Shown here: positions 5,934 through 11,078 of the stretch, one piece after another
Layout: each line of letters opens with the position of its first letter
Position numbering within the stretch: position 1 is the first letter of the stretch
DNA from: Thermodesulfobacteriota bacterium
Lineage (GTDB): Bacteria; Desulfobacterota; BSN033; UBA1163
NCBI GenBank assembly: GCA_030024065.1
Contig: JASEIE010000108.1
Span: 1-11,078, forward strand
Length of the DNA: 11,078 nt
Direction: 5' to 3'
Program-made: the position numbers and the translations under genes
The notes under the pieces: model-generated
Database searches by the model: none
What the model was told of the DNA's origin: nothing
The model's input: the letters and a program-made list of their open reading frames with translations, nothing else

Positions 5934-8243
5934 ATGGGAATGCTACCTCTAAAAGTCTCTCTTCTTATCATGGGGGCAAGCGGCATTGTTGCCCAGATCG
6001 TCCTCCTGAGGGAACTCCTCATCTCTTTCCTGGGAAACGAACTCACCCTCGGCATCATCCTCGCCAATTGGCTGATCCTCGAGGCAATCGGCTCCTTCAT
6101 CGTTGGAAAATCTGTGGAAAAGGTGAAAAGGAAGATGGAGGTCTTTGTCTCCCTCCAAATTTTTTTCTCAGTGGCTCTTCCCTTTTCCATCTACCTCTGC
6201 CGGACATTTAAGAACATCCTTCTCACCACCCCGGGAGAGGGACTCGGTTTTATTCCCATCTTTTACTCCTCCCTTCTCATCCTTCTTCCGGTCTCCATTT
6301 TCCACGGCGCCCTTTTCACCTATGGGTGTAAACTCTACGCTCTGTATTCGAAAGAGGAGGCTTCCTCCATCGGAAAGGTCTATGTCTTTGAAACCGTAGG
6401 CTCCATCATCGGCGGCCTACTCATCACCTTCCTTCTGATTCAATATTTCAATTCCTTTCAGATCGCCTTCATGGTCTCTTTGCTCAATGCCATCATCTCA
6501 GTATTCCTCCTCTGGCCAGAACAGGCGAAACTTGTTCATCTCCGAAAGGGACTCTGGATTCTTTCCATCCTCTACACTTTTCTCTTTCTCTATCTCCTGT
6601 TTACGCCGATATCTGAGAAAATACATCGCTCTTCTATTGAATCTCAGTGGAGAGGGTTAAATGTCATCCACAACGAGAACTCCATCTATGGGAACATCAC
6701 CGTTACCAAAAGAGGCGAGCAATTTACCTTCTTTACGGATGGGATCCCGTCCATCACCACGCCTGTCCCTGACATCGCCTTCATCGAAAACTTTGTTCAC
6801 TTCTCCATGCTCCTCCACAAAAAGCCTGGATCGGTTCTCATCCTGAGCGGAGGAGCCGGAGGAATGATCAATGAGATATTAAAATATCCGGTGGCACGTG
6901 TGGATTATGTCGAGCTCGATCCTCTCCTTCTCAAGCTCATCCATCGGTTTCCGACCCCCTTAACCCAATCCGAACTTTCCGATGAGAGGGTGAATATCCA
7001 TTATACGGACGGCCGCTTCTTCGTCAACCGGACTCCGGATCGTTTTGATCTCATCTTCATCGGACTCTCAGCCCCACATGAATTGCAGACCAACAGACTC
7101 TTCTCGTCCGAATTTTTCTCCATGGCCAGAAGAAAGATGAACCCCGGGGGAATCATCGTCTTAACCCTTCCGGGTTCATTGACCTACATCAGTCCGGAAT
7201 TGAGAGATCTCAATGGATGCATTTGGGACACCCTGAAGAGCGTTTTTAAGTATGTGAGGATCATCCCCGGCGATGTCAATCTCTATTTTGCTTCAGACTC
7301 CGAAAAGCTATTAGGAGTGACCTCCGGGGAAATGCTTAAACGTCTCGAGGAGAGAAAGATCAAAACGAATCTCTTTACGAAAAGCTATGTGGAGTACCGG
7401 CTCCATGAAAGGTGGCTCAACTGGTTTTTAAAATCGATGGAAAGAAAAGAGGTTCACATCAATTCCGATTTCAGACCCCTTGGCGTCTTTTTCAATCTTT
7501 CCTACTGGAATGCCCTCTTCTCCCCTTATCTCACAAAGGTATTTAAGTGGTTTGAAGGGTTGAGTCTCGCTCTGATCATCGGTCTGACCGCTCTCCCTAC
7601 CCTTTTTCTCGCCATCCTTTTTGTCCGGAGACCCCTCCTCTCCAGGTACTCTCTTCCCTATGCCATCTTCACATCCGGTTTCGTCGATATGATGCTTAAC
7701 CTCGCCATCATCTTCACTTTTCAAACCCTTTACGGCTATCTTTATCATCAGATCGGGCTTTTAATTACCATCTTCATGGTGGGCATTGCGCTCAGCAGCT
7801 TCTTCATCACCCGGCGACTAGATCGAATCAAAGAGGGTTATCTTCTCTTTTTGGGAACGGAATTGTCGATCATCCTCTTCTCCATCATCCTGCCCTTTAT
7901 CCTCTCCATCCCCTCCCATTATCTCGAAAAAACGTACGTCTATGTTCTCCTCTATGCGACCTTTTTGACCATGTCTTTCCTCTGCGGCGCCCTGGTTGGA
8001 CTCCAATTTCCACTGGCAACGAAGATCTACATGAAGATCCACCTCAGGGAAGGGATGATTGGCCACACAGCGGGTTTACTCTATGGAGCGGACCTTCTGG
8101 GTGGATTCTTCGGAGGGCTTTTAGGAGGCATCCTTCTCTTTCCCATTTTGGGCCTGAAAGATTCCTGCTTCATCATGGCAATAATCAAAACAAGCAGCCT
8201 TACTCTACTCCTTATCTTCATGAAAATCCATAAGTCCAAATAA
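5934..8243 (+). CDS. Membrane-embedded spermidine synthase-like protein
   Basis: A polytopic inner-membrane protein of 769 residues with a spermidine/spermine synthase-type Rossmann domain between two membrane blocks (about 1-225 and 543-765, perhaps six to seven helices each). The soluble domain (about 245-500) has VLILSGGAGG (301-310, where SpeE has GGGDG), VELDP (326-330; the acid E327 that contacts the nucleoside is kept), TDG (358-360), NPGGIIVLTLPG (403-414) and NSDFRP (510-515). The active-site stretch equivalent to SpeE DxxDP reads G377-L-S-A380-P, so both aspartates are missing. Relatives are annotated as fused MFS/spermidine synthase. Aminopropyl transfer is doubtful; the true substrate is unknown. 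No good ribosome site; ATG at 5940 is an alternative start. Confidence 0.8.
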   Translation: MGMLPLKVSLLIMGASGIVAQIVLLRELLISFLGNELTLGIILANWLILEAIGSFIVGKSVEKVKRKMEVFVSLQIFFSVALPFSIYLCRTFKNILLTTPGEGLGFIPIFYSSLLILLPVSIFHGALFTYGCKLYALYSKEEASSIGKVYVFETVGSIIGGLLITFLLIQYFNSFQIAFMVSLLNAIISVFLLWPEQAKLVHLRKGLWILSILYTFLFLYLLFTPISEKIHRSSIESQWRGLNVIHNENSIYGNITVTKRGEQFTFFTDGIPSITTPVPDIAFIENFVHFSMLLHKKPGSVLILSGGAGGMINEILKYPVARVDYVELDPLLLKLIHRFPTPLTQSELSDERVNIHYTDGRFFVNRTPDRFDLIFIGLSAPHELQTNRLFSSEFFSMARRKMNPGGIIVLTLPGSLTYISPELRDLNGCIWDTLKSVFKYVRIIPGDVNLYFASDSEKLLGVTSGEMLKRLEERKIKTNLFTKSYVEYRLHERWLNWFLKSMERKEVHINSDFRPLGVFFNLSYWNALFSPYLTKVFKWFEGLSLALIIGLTALPTLFLAILFVRRPLLSRYSLPYAIFTSGFVDMMLNLAIIFTFQTLYGYLYHQIGLLITIFMVGIALSSFFITRRLDRIKEGYLLFLGTELSIILFSIILPFILSIPSHYLEKTYVYVLLYATFLTMSFLCGALVGLQFPLATKIYMKIHLREGMIGHTAGLLYGADLLGGFFGGLLGGILLFPILGLKDSCFIMAIIKTSSLTLLLIFMKIHKSK

Positions 8244-8322
8244 GGGCAAGGCTTCAAGGGGTGAAGGAAGGTTAAAGGGTAAGAGGCCAATCTGAAAAAG
8301 TTGGCTGTTGAGTATCTCGGAT

Positions 8323-8430
8323 ATAAATCCAGCACCTTCCTGCGGGGTATTAAACCCCGCAGGAAGATTATCTTAAGCCATTCATCCCCGCAGCAGAGCT
8401 GCGGGGTATTCTGGAAGGTGCTGGATAAAT
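8323..8430. mobile_element. 96-bp MITE-like element with terminal inverted repeats and target duplication
   Basis: Perfect 12-bp terminal inverted repeats CCAGCACCTTCC (8329-8340) and GGAAGGTGCTGG (8413-8424) enclose two hairpins. These are CTTCCTGCGGGGT (8336-8348)/ACCCCGCAGGAAG (8354-8366) and CCCCGCAGC (8386-8394)/GCTGCGGGG (8398-8406). ATAAAT flanks the element on both sides (8323-8328 and 8425-8430) as a probable target site duplication. TGCGGGGTATT is repeated directly inside (8341, 8400). It codes for nothing and lies between the membrane protein and the convergent vapC gene, where the hairpins could also stop transcription from both sides. Confidence 0.7.
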
Positions 8431-8502
8431 ATTGGGGAACTTCTGAAATGAGCAGGGGTGTTTCTACGCATCCACTGGATTGCTTTGATCTGATCGCAGA
8501 GA

Positions 8503-8859
8503 TCAATACGCCAATCCCAGTTTTGAGGAAACTTCGCTCAGTTTCTTATCAAGTGTCCACAGGTGGGCCTTGGTTAAGATAGCGGAAGCAAGCAAATGCA
8601 CATCAATGTACCCTAAACCCTTTCCCATCAGACTATAATTTTCTAAGAACTGAATTGCTTCTTCATGTTCTAAATGCATTGCCATAGGCAACGCATGTAG
8701 AAGGGAAAGTATTTCAGACCTGTTCCCGAGATTCCCACACGCAAGCTCACCGACGACGAACGAATGACAGAGAACGTGTCCCTCATTCAACAGCGCCTCA
8801 AGCCCAATGGTTCCATCTCTCAGATGCGCAACCCACACTGAAGTGTCAACAAGAACCAT
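8503..8859 (-). CDS. vapC: VapC-type PIN-domain toxin
   Basis: Predicted type II toxin ribonuclease of 118 residues. The PIN acidic set is visible: D5 (MVLVDTSVW), E38 (VVGELACG), D86 (GYIDVHLL) and D104 (TLDKK), so the Mg-dependent RNase centre looks complete. VapC toxins cut tRNAs or rRNA; which target this one uses cannot be told. It starts one base after the vapB stop (TGAAATG), with GGAG nine bases upstream inside vapB, a coupled arrangement that keeps antitoxin synthesis ahead of toxin. Confidence 0.92.
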   Translation of the reverse strand: MVLVDTSVWVAHLRDGTIGLEALLNEGHVLCHSFVVGELACGNLGNRSEILSLLHALPMAMHLEHEEAIQFLENYSLMGKGLGYIDVHLLASAILTKAHLWTLDKKLSEVSSKLGLAY

Positions 8860-8860
8860 T

Positions 8861-9058
8861 TCATGTTTCTCCGTTCCTTCTGCGACGAATCATCTCCAAT
8901 TTTTTTTCGGTCCCACCCAATTTGGCGAGTCTCTTACCGCTTTCCCTTGCTATCAGTGCTTCGAGACCGAGCCTGACCAGAGAGGTTTTTTCCTTAATGC
9001 CGGTTAACTTTGCTGCCTTGTTGAGCAATTCATCTTTTATATTTAAGGTTGTTCTCAT
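8861..9058 (-). CDS. vapB: VapB-type ribbon-helix-helix antitoxin
   Basis: Antitoxin of 65 residues that should bind VapC and repress the operon. The N-terminal MRTTLNIKDELLNKAAKLTGI is the DNA-binding strand and first helix of the VapB/Arc type, and the basic C-terminal half (EKKLEMIRRRRNGET) would wrap the toxin. The frame is open 13 codons further upstream to an ATG at 9097, but AAGGAGG six bases ahead of the ATG at 9058 fixes the start; the longer form would also run through the promoter. Confidence 0.9.
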   Translation of the reverse strand: MRTTLNIKDELLNKAAKLTGIKEKTSLVRLGLEALIARESGKRLAKLGGTEKKLEMIRRRRNGET

Positions 9059-9078
9059 GAAATCCCTCCTTAAGAAAT

Positions 9079-9114
9079 ATGCATTATTATGCATCAATGA
9101 TATGGTATTGTCAA
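9079..9114 (-). promoter_or_regulatory. vapBC promoter and palindromic operator
   Basis: On the - strand, TTGACA (9114-9109), a 17-bp spacer, and CATAAT (9091-9086). The palindrome ATGCAT-AATA-ATGCAT (9079-9094) covers the -10 box and probable start point and is a natural site for autorepression by VapB/VapBC. The expected leader is about 20 nt and carries the AAGGAGG site. Confidence 0.65.
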
Positions 9115-9209
9115 GAAGGGTTCAATGGTTTGACATGGGAAATGTGAAGAGAGAAGAGAGGGGGGAGCTTCTATTATCAATCCCAGATTTGATACCTTTT
9201 GCTATCCCG

Positions 9210-9515
9210 CTAACAAACGGCTTCCCTCAAGGGACGCACTTCACGTGCCACCTTTTCGGACAACGCATCTTCGGCAATATCCATATCATACCGACTTTGC
9301 AGGTTTATCCAATAGCGGGGGTTTTGCCCAAAATAGCGCCCCAGACGCAAGGCAAGCTCCGCTGTTACCGGACGTTTACCATTTACAACGTGATTGATAC
9401 GCATAGCGGGCACGCCTAACTCCCTGGCGAGTCGGTATTGTGTTAATTTTAATTCGTCAAGCAACTCCTTTAGATATACCCCAGGGTGTACTGGAGAAAT
9501 ACGCTTTTTGTTCAT
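9210..9515 (-). CDS. higA: HigA-type XRE antitoxin
   Basis: Antitoxin of 101 residues from the HigA/VapI family. It opens with MNKKRISPVHPGVYLKELL, the family signature, and carries an XRE helix-turn-helix at about 24-48 (LTQYRLARELGVPAMRINHVVNG). A hydrophobic/aromatic toxin-binding tail GQNPRYWINLQSRYDM follows at 63-78. The start is fixed by GAGGAGG five bases ahead of the ATG; the frame is open upstream into higB but in another phase. Ten bases separate it from the end of higB, the toxin-first order typical of hig loci. Confidence 0.93.
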   Translation of the reverse strand: MNKKRISPVHPGVYLKELLDELKLTQYRLARELGVPAMRINHVVNGKRPVTAELALRLGRYFGQNPRYWINLQSRYDMDIAEDALSEKVAREVRPLREAVC

Positions 9516-9525
9516 GCCGACCTCC

Positions 9526-9807
9526 TCAGTGATAATCGACGATTTCAACCTGTTCTGCATTAGCACTGCGCCATTCAAAACAAATACGCCACTGATCGTT
9601 AATACGAATGCTCCATTGCCCTTTACGTTTTCCCTTCAAAGCCCCAAGTCGGTTTGATGGCGGTAGACCTAAATCTTCAATCTGAGTTGCCGCATCGATC
9701 GCATTAAGTTTCATAAAGGCACGCTGCTGAATGTCATGTGGAAACTTTCGGGAAAATTGGCGGCTGAATATTTTTCTGGTTTCACGGCAACGGAACGACT
9801 TGATCAC
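9526..9807 (-). CDS. higB: HigB-type RelE-fold toxin
   Basis: Ribosome-dependent mRNA interferase of 93 residues. MIKSFRCRETRKIF at the start, GLPPSNRLGALKGKRKGQWSIRINDQWRICFEW in the core (about 47-79, split by the usual family turns) and the C-terminal VEIVDYH with the conserved terminal His93 identify HigB. The start codon is GTG; no later Met keeps the conserved N-terminus. There is no ribosome site, and the -10 box ends only six bases before the GTG, so the message may be leaderless. Confidence 0.92.
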   Translation of the reverse strand: MIKSFRCRETRKIFSRQFSRKFPHDIQQRAFMKLNAIDAATQIEDLGLPPSNRLGALKGKRKGQWSIRINDQWRICFEWRSANAEQVEIVDYH

Positions 9808-9811
9808 AGAA

Positions 9812-9842
9812 CAATAATAAACAAATTGTTTACTATTGTCAA
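9812..9842 (-). promoter_or_regulatory. higBA promoter with operator palindrome
   Basis: On the - strand: TTGACA (9842-9837), a 17-bp spacer, TATTAT (9819-9814). The spacer contains the perfect palindrome TAAACAA-T-TTGTTTA (9818-9832), and the symmetry extends to CAATA/TATTG arms over 9812-9838 with a single mismatched pair. Binding of HigA there would block RNA polymerase directly. The likely transcription start coincides with the higB GTG. Confidence 0.75.
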
Positions 9843-9871
9843 GGGGAAAAATAATAAGGATTTATAAAAGG

Positions 9872-9926
9872 GCCTAACGACTGAAATCAGCAGCGGCCAT
9901 CAGCCATCCGCTGGAGTGATTTAGGC
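9872..9926 (-). repeat. Integron attC-like recombination site
   Basis: Read on the - strand, it begins GCCTAAATCACTCCAGCGG (9926-9908) and ends TCAGTCGTTAGGC (9884-9872). The right end is a perfect GTTRRRY core (GTTAGGC, 9878-9872) and is complementary to the left GCCTAA. The left core is GCCTAAA, one base off RYYYAAC. Inner arms CAGCGG/CCGCTG and ATCA/TGAT pair with unpaired bases between them, as in attC folding. The length of 55 bp is in the attC range. Orientation agrees with cassette genes on the - strand. No integrase gene is in the window. Confidence 0.5.
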
Positions 9927-10096
9927 AGCAGTAACCAGGCAAAACATGACGTTTTCGATTCCAGAAGAAGAATTCCCAGACGGTCGAGAAAGGCGTTACA
10001 ATCCTTATCGTCCTGGAAGATCCGCTTCCGCTCGATCCCTCAGACGATTGGGTGGTGGACTCCACCAGAATAATCGATCCTTGCCTTCCGGGGCAC
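9887..10096 (-). pseudogene. N-terminal remnant of a second Y1 (IS200-like) transposase
   Basis: From a GTG at 10096 the frame reads (M)PRKARIDYSGGVHHPIV, then TGA, then GIERKRIFQDDKDCNAFLD followed by RLGILLLESKTSCFAWLLLP. This is the N-terminus of the MPRKARID-type Y1 transposases, in which R-G-I-E-R is expected; the stop is most simply a CGA-to-TGA change. The family's next segment PNHFHLLL (the HUH motif) is missing: homology ends at LLP-K, just where the attC-like sequence begins, and a TGA follows 12 codons later. The remaining about 57 family residues cannot be active. It belongs to a different lineage from the intact RAYT at 5333. Confidence 0.75.
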
Positions 10097-10108
10097 AATA
10101 ACACTTTA

Positions 10109-10333
10109 TCATCTCTCTTTCCTTGTAAAGTGCTTGTAAAGTGTATAATTTAGCTTTGACCCCATATCCCTTTTCTTCTTTTGCTCTAGTTCATGTACCG
10201 TCTGCAGGCTCACCTTCAGTAGCAATTTGCCACTACTAAACGCTAACAAAATACGCTGCATCACTTCATAGGATTGCGACCTCGGATTGACCGCATCAAT
10301 GAAACAGTTAGTGTCTAGGGCGTACGTTTTCAT
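10109..10333 (-). pseudogene. Truncated PIN-domain gene
   Basis: The 74 residues start MKTYALDTNCFIDAVNPRS, with the first PIN aspartate in DTNCFID (D7) and the second acidic position in VHELEQKK (about 46-50). PIN proteins normally run to about 130-200 residues with two further aspartates; here the frame runs into unrelated residues (KLNYTLYKHFTRKER) and stops. The end lies next to the transposase remnant, so an insertion probably cut the gene. No antitoxin gene adjoins it. It could still be translated, but an active RNase is unlikely. Confidence 0.6.
10122..10143. repeat. 11-bp tandem duplication
   Basis: CTTGTAAAGTG is present twice without a spacer (10122-10132 and 10133-10143). It lies in the 3' end of the PIN remnant, just upstream of the transposase remnant. 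Eleven is not a multiple of three, so it shifts the frame, though removing one copy does not visibly restore a PIN tail. Confidence 0.6.
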
Positions 10334-10377
10334 TAGAAAGGCGTTAGATGGACACCAGTCGCCTAGAATTACTTCAC

Positions 10378-10779
10378 TTACTTCGGAATTACTATAACGT
10401 TCGGGATATGTATATCGTTAAAAACACTTATTACCTTTCCTTCTTTAAATGCTATATAAAGATATTGCGTAGAAAGACCATAACGGGCAGAAAAGTATTG
10501 TCTGGCAAATGAGGGTTTATATACCCATACCTCTGCTTGACTGCCATCATCAAAGGACGAATAATTTATAAAATGGGCAGGTCCTAAAGTTGCCTCCACC
10601 ATGTTATAGGTCATCCCTGGAACTATCCTTTTTTGACTCATCGCATCTTTATAACGTTGATCAACAGAAGGGTCATCCAATATCGATTGTTGCAGTGGTT
10701 GAGTTTGTTGAGTTTTATGTGCACAACTGGAAAAACTAATCGTACATATCATCAAAAGCAAAATGCAAACGCTTCTCAT
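10378..10779 (-). CDS. Small BamE/SmpA-like lipoprotein
   Basis: A predicted envelope lipoprotein of 133 residues. MRSVCILLLMICTISFSSC gives a short signal peptide with the lipidated Cys at 19 (lipobox FSSC, with an unusual Phe at -3). The mature part has the PGMTYNMVEATLGPAHF segment and EVWVYKP...YLYIAFKEGKVISV strands, the pattern of the BamE/SmpA/OmlA domain. BamE helps the BAM complex insert outer-membrane proteins, but many small BamE-like lipoproteins have no known role, and this one stands alone. AAGGAGG nine bases before the ATG at 10779 chooses this start over ATG 10830. It points to a cell with an outer membrane. Confidence 0.75.
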   Translation of the reverse strand: MRSVCILLLMICTISFSSCAHKTQQTQPLQQSILDDPSVDQRYKDAMSQKRIVPGMTYNMVEATLGPAHFINYSSFDDGSQAEVWVYKPSFARQYFSARYGLSTQYLYIAFKEGKVISVFNDIHIPNVIVIPK

Positions 10780-10830
10780 ATAATGTTGCCTCCTTGGGTA
10801 AATATTCTTCGCGTATAACGAAAAGTTCAC

Positions 10831-11078
10831 CTGCCCAAAAAAAGAGCAGGGAGACTTTTTATAAATCAGAAACTATTTTAAAGGAAAAAGAATAACAAAC
10901 CGAACACAGCTGTTTTGGGTCAGGTGCAGCGCCTTGATACTATTTAAGGCCTCCCCCTAAAGATGGTAATGTAGGTTTGCAACAAAACCATATCACATCA
11001 AAAGGAGGAAGCCATATGAAATTTTACACCCAGCAACACAAATTTTATTGTGGAATCGACCTTCACACTCAAAGAATG
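10831..11078 (+). mobile_element. Left end of an IS110-family element (edge not defined)
   Basis: The recombinase start at 11016 shows an IS110-type element entering from the right edge. IS110 elements lack terminal inverted repeats, so the left boundary cannot be read here; it lies somewhere in 10831-11015, together with upstream sequence of the lipoprotein gene. The non-coding stretch contains a short stem GCCTT/AAGGC (10931-10950 region) and no open frame. Confidence 0.45.
11016..11078 (+). CDS. IS110-family DEDD transposase, 5' end only
   Basis: The visible 21 codons encode MKFYTQQHKFYCGIDLHTQR plus M, closely matching the start of IS110-family recombinases (YCGIDLH, with the first catalytic Asp of the RuvC-like DEDD domain at residue 15). 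AAAGGAGG about seven bases ahead supports the start. The rest, including the C-terminal catalytic Ser domain, lies beyond the window, so intactness cannot be judged. Confidence 0.75.
   Translation, partial: MKFYTQQHKFYCGIDLHTQRM

Noticed and set aside
8301..8582. A 93-codon + strand frame across the MITE and the vapC end
   Set aside because: It is formed by the inverted repeats and antisense vapC sequence, with no ribosome site or family likeness.
9059..9097. Longer vapB from the ATG at 9097
   Set aside because: It would start within the -10/-35 region of the vapBC promoter; the ATG at 9058 has a strong AAGGAGG.
9175..9194. TATCAA/TTGATA hairpin as a higA terminator
   Set aside because: Only six A/T-rich pairs and no T-run on the - strand; too weak to call.
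9874..10104. A 76-codon open frame on the - strand
   Set aside because: It is a shifted frame over the transposase remnant and the attC-like palindrome; its product is Ser/Gly-rich with no family likeness, while the other frame gives clear Y1 transposase sequence.
10343..10349. GTTAGAT as a second attC core upstream of the PIN remnant
   Set aside because: It fits GTTRRRY only on the + strand; no matching RYYYAAC partner or inner arms are seen at attC distance, so it is probably chance.
1..11078. CRISPR array, tRNA or rRNA
   Set aside because: No regularly spaced identical repeats of 24-40 bp and no cloverleaf or rRNA-like sequence were seen; all repeats are short palindromes.

Overview
The window looks like a chromosomal piece of an uncultured Gram-negative bacterium of moderate GC content. 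It is most consistent with a deltaproteobacterial (Desulfobacterota-like) or similar anaerobic lineage. This rests on general resemblance of the proteins (twin-arginine LivK-type binding protein, membrane-embedded spermidine-synthase-like protein, BamE-like lipoprotein, MPRKARID-type Y1 transposase) and on the abundance of palindromic intergenic repeats; no marker gene fixes the taxonomy.

Left part (1-5208, + strand): a complete five-gene branched-chain amino acid type ABC importer. The order is binding protein (Tat signal), LivH-type permease, LivM-type permease, LivG-type ATPase and LivF-type ATPase. A good sigma70-type promoter (TTGACA/TATAAA) precedes the first gene. A terminator-like hairpin after the binding protein gene may let it be made in excess over the membrane parts. 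Three of the four junctions hold palindromic or short direct repeats; only livG/livF overlap directly.

Middle (5209-8500, + strand): a REP-associated Y1/HUH transposase (RAYT) with a GTAG-footed REP palindrome in front of it and a head-to-head REP pair behind it. A further REP lies in frame INSIDE its own coding sequence. Then comes a 769-residue polytopic membrane protein with a spermidine-synthase fold in the middle whose catalytic aspartates appear to be replaced. It is followed by a 96-bp MITE-like element with 12-bp terminal inverted repeats and a 6-bp direct duplication.

Right part (8503-10780, - strand): a stability/accessory island. It contains a VapBC toxin-antitoxin pair, a HigBA pair with a palindromic operator between -35 and -10 and a probably leaderless higB message, and an integron attC-like recombination site. 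It also holds an eroded N-terminal fragment of a second Y1 transposase, a truncated PIN-domain gene and a small BamE/SmpA-like lipoprotein gene.

Right edge (10831-11078, + strand): the 5' end of an IS110-family DEDD recombinase gene, cut by the window end, with about 185 nt of upstream non-coding DNA that could hold its bridge RNA.

The most unusual items are the REP domesticated into the RAYT reading frame, with covarying REP stems around it; the attC-like site that joins a decayed transposase to a HigBA module; and the catalytically altered membrane spermidine synthase homologue.
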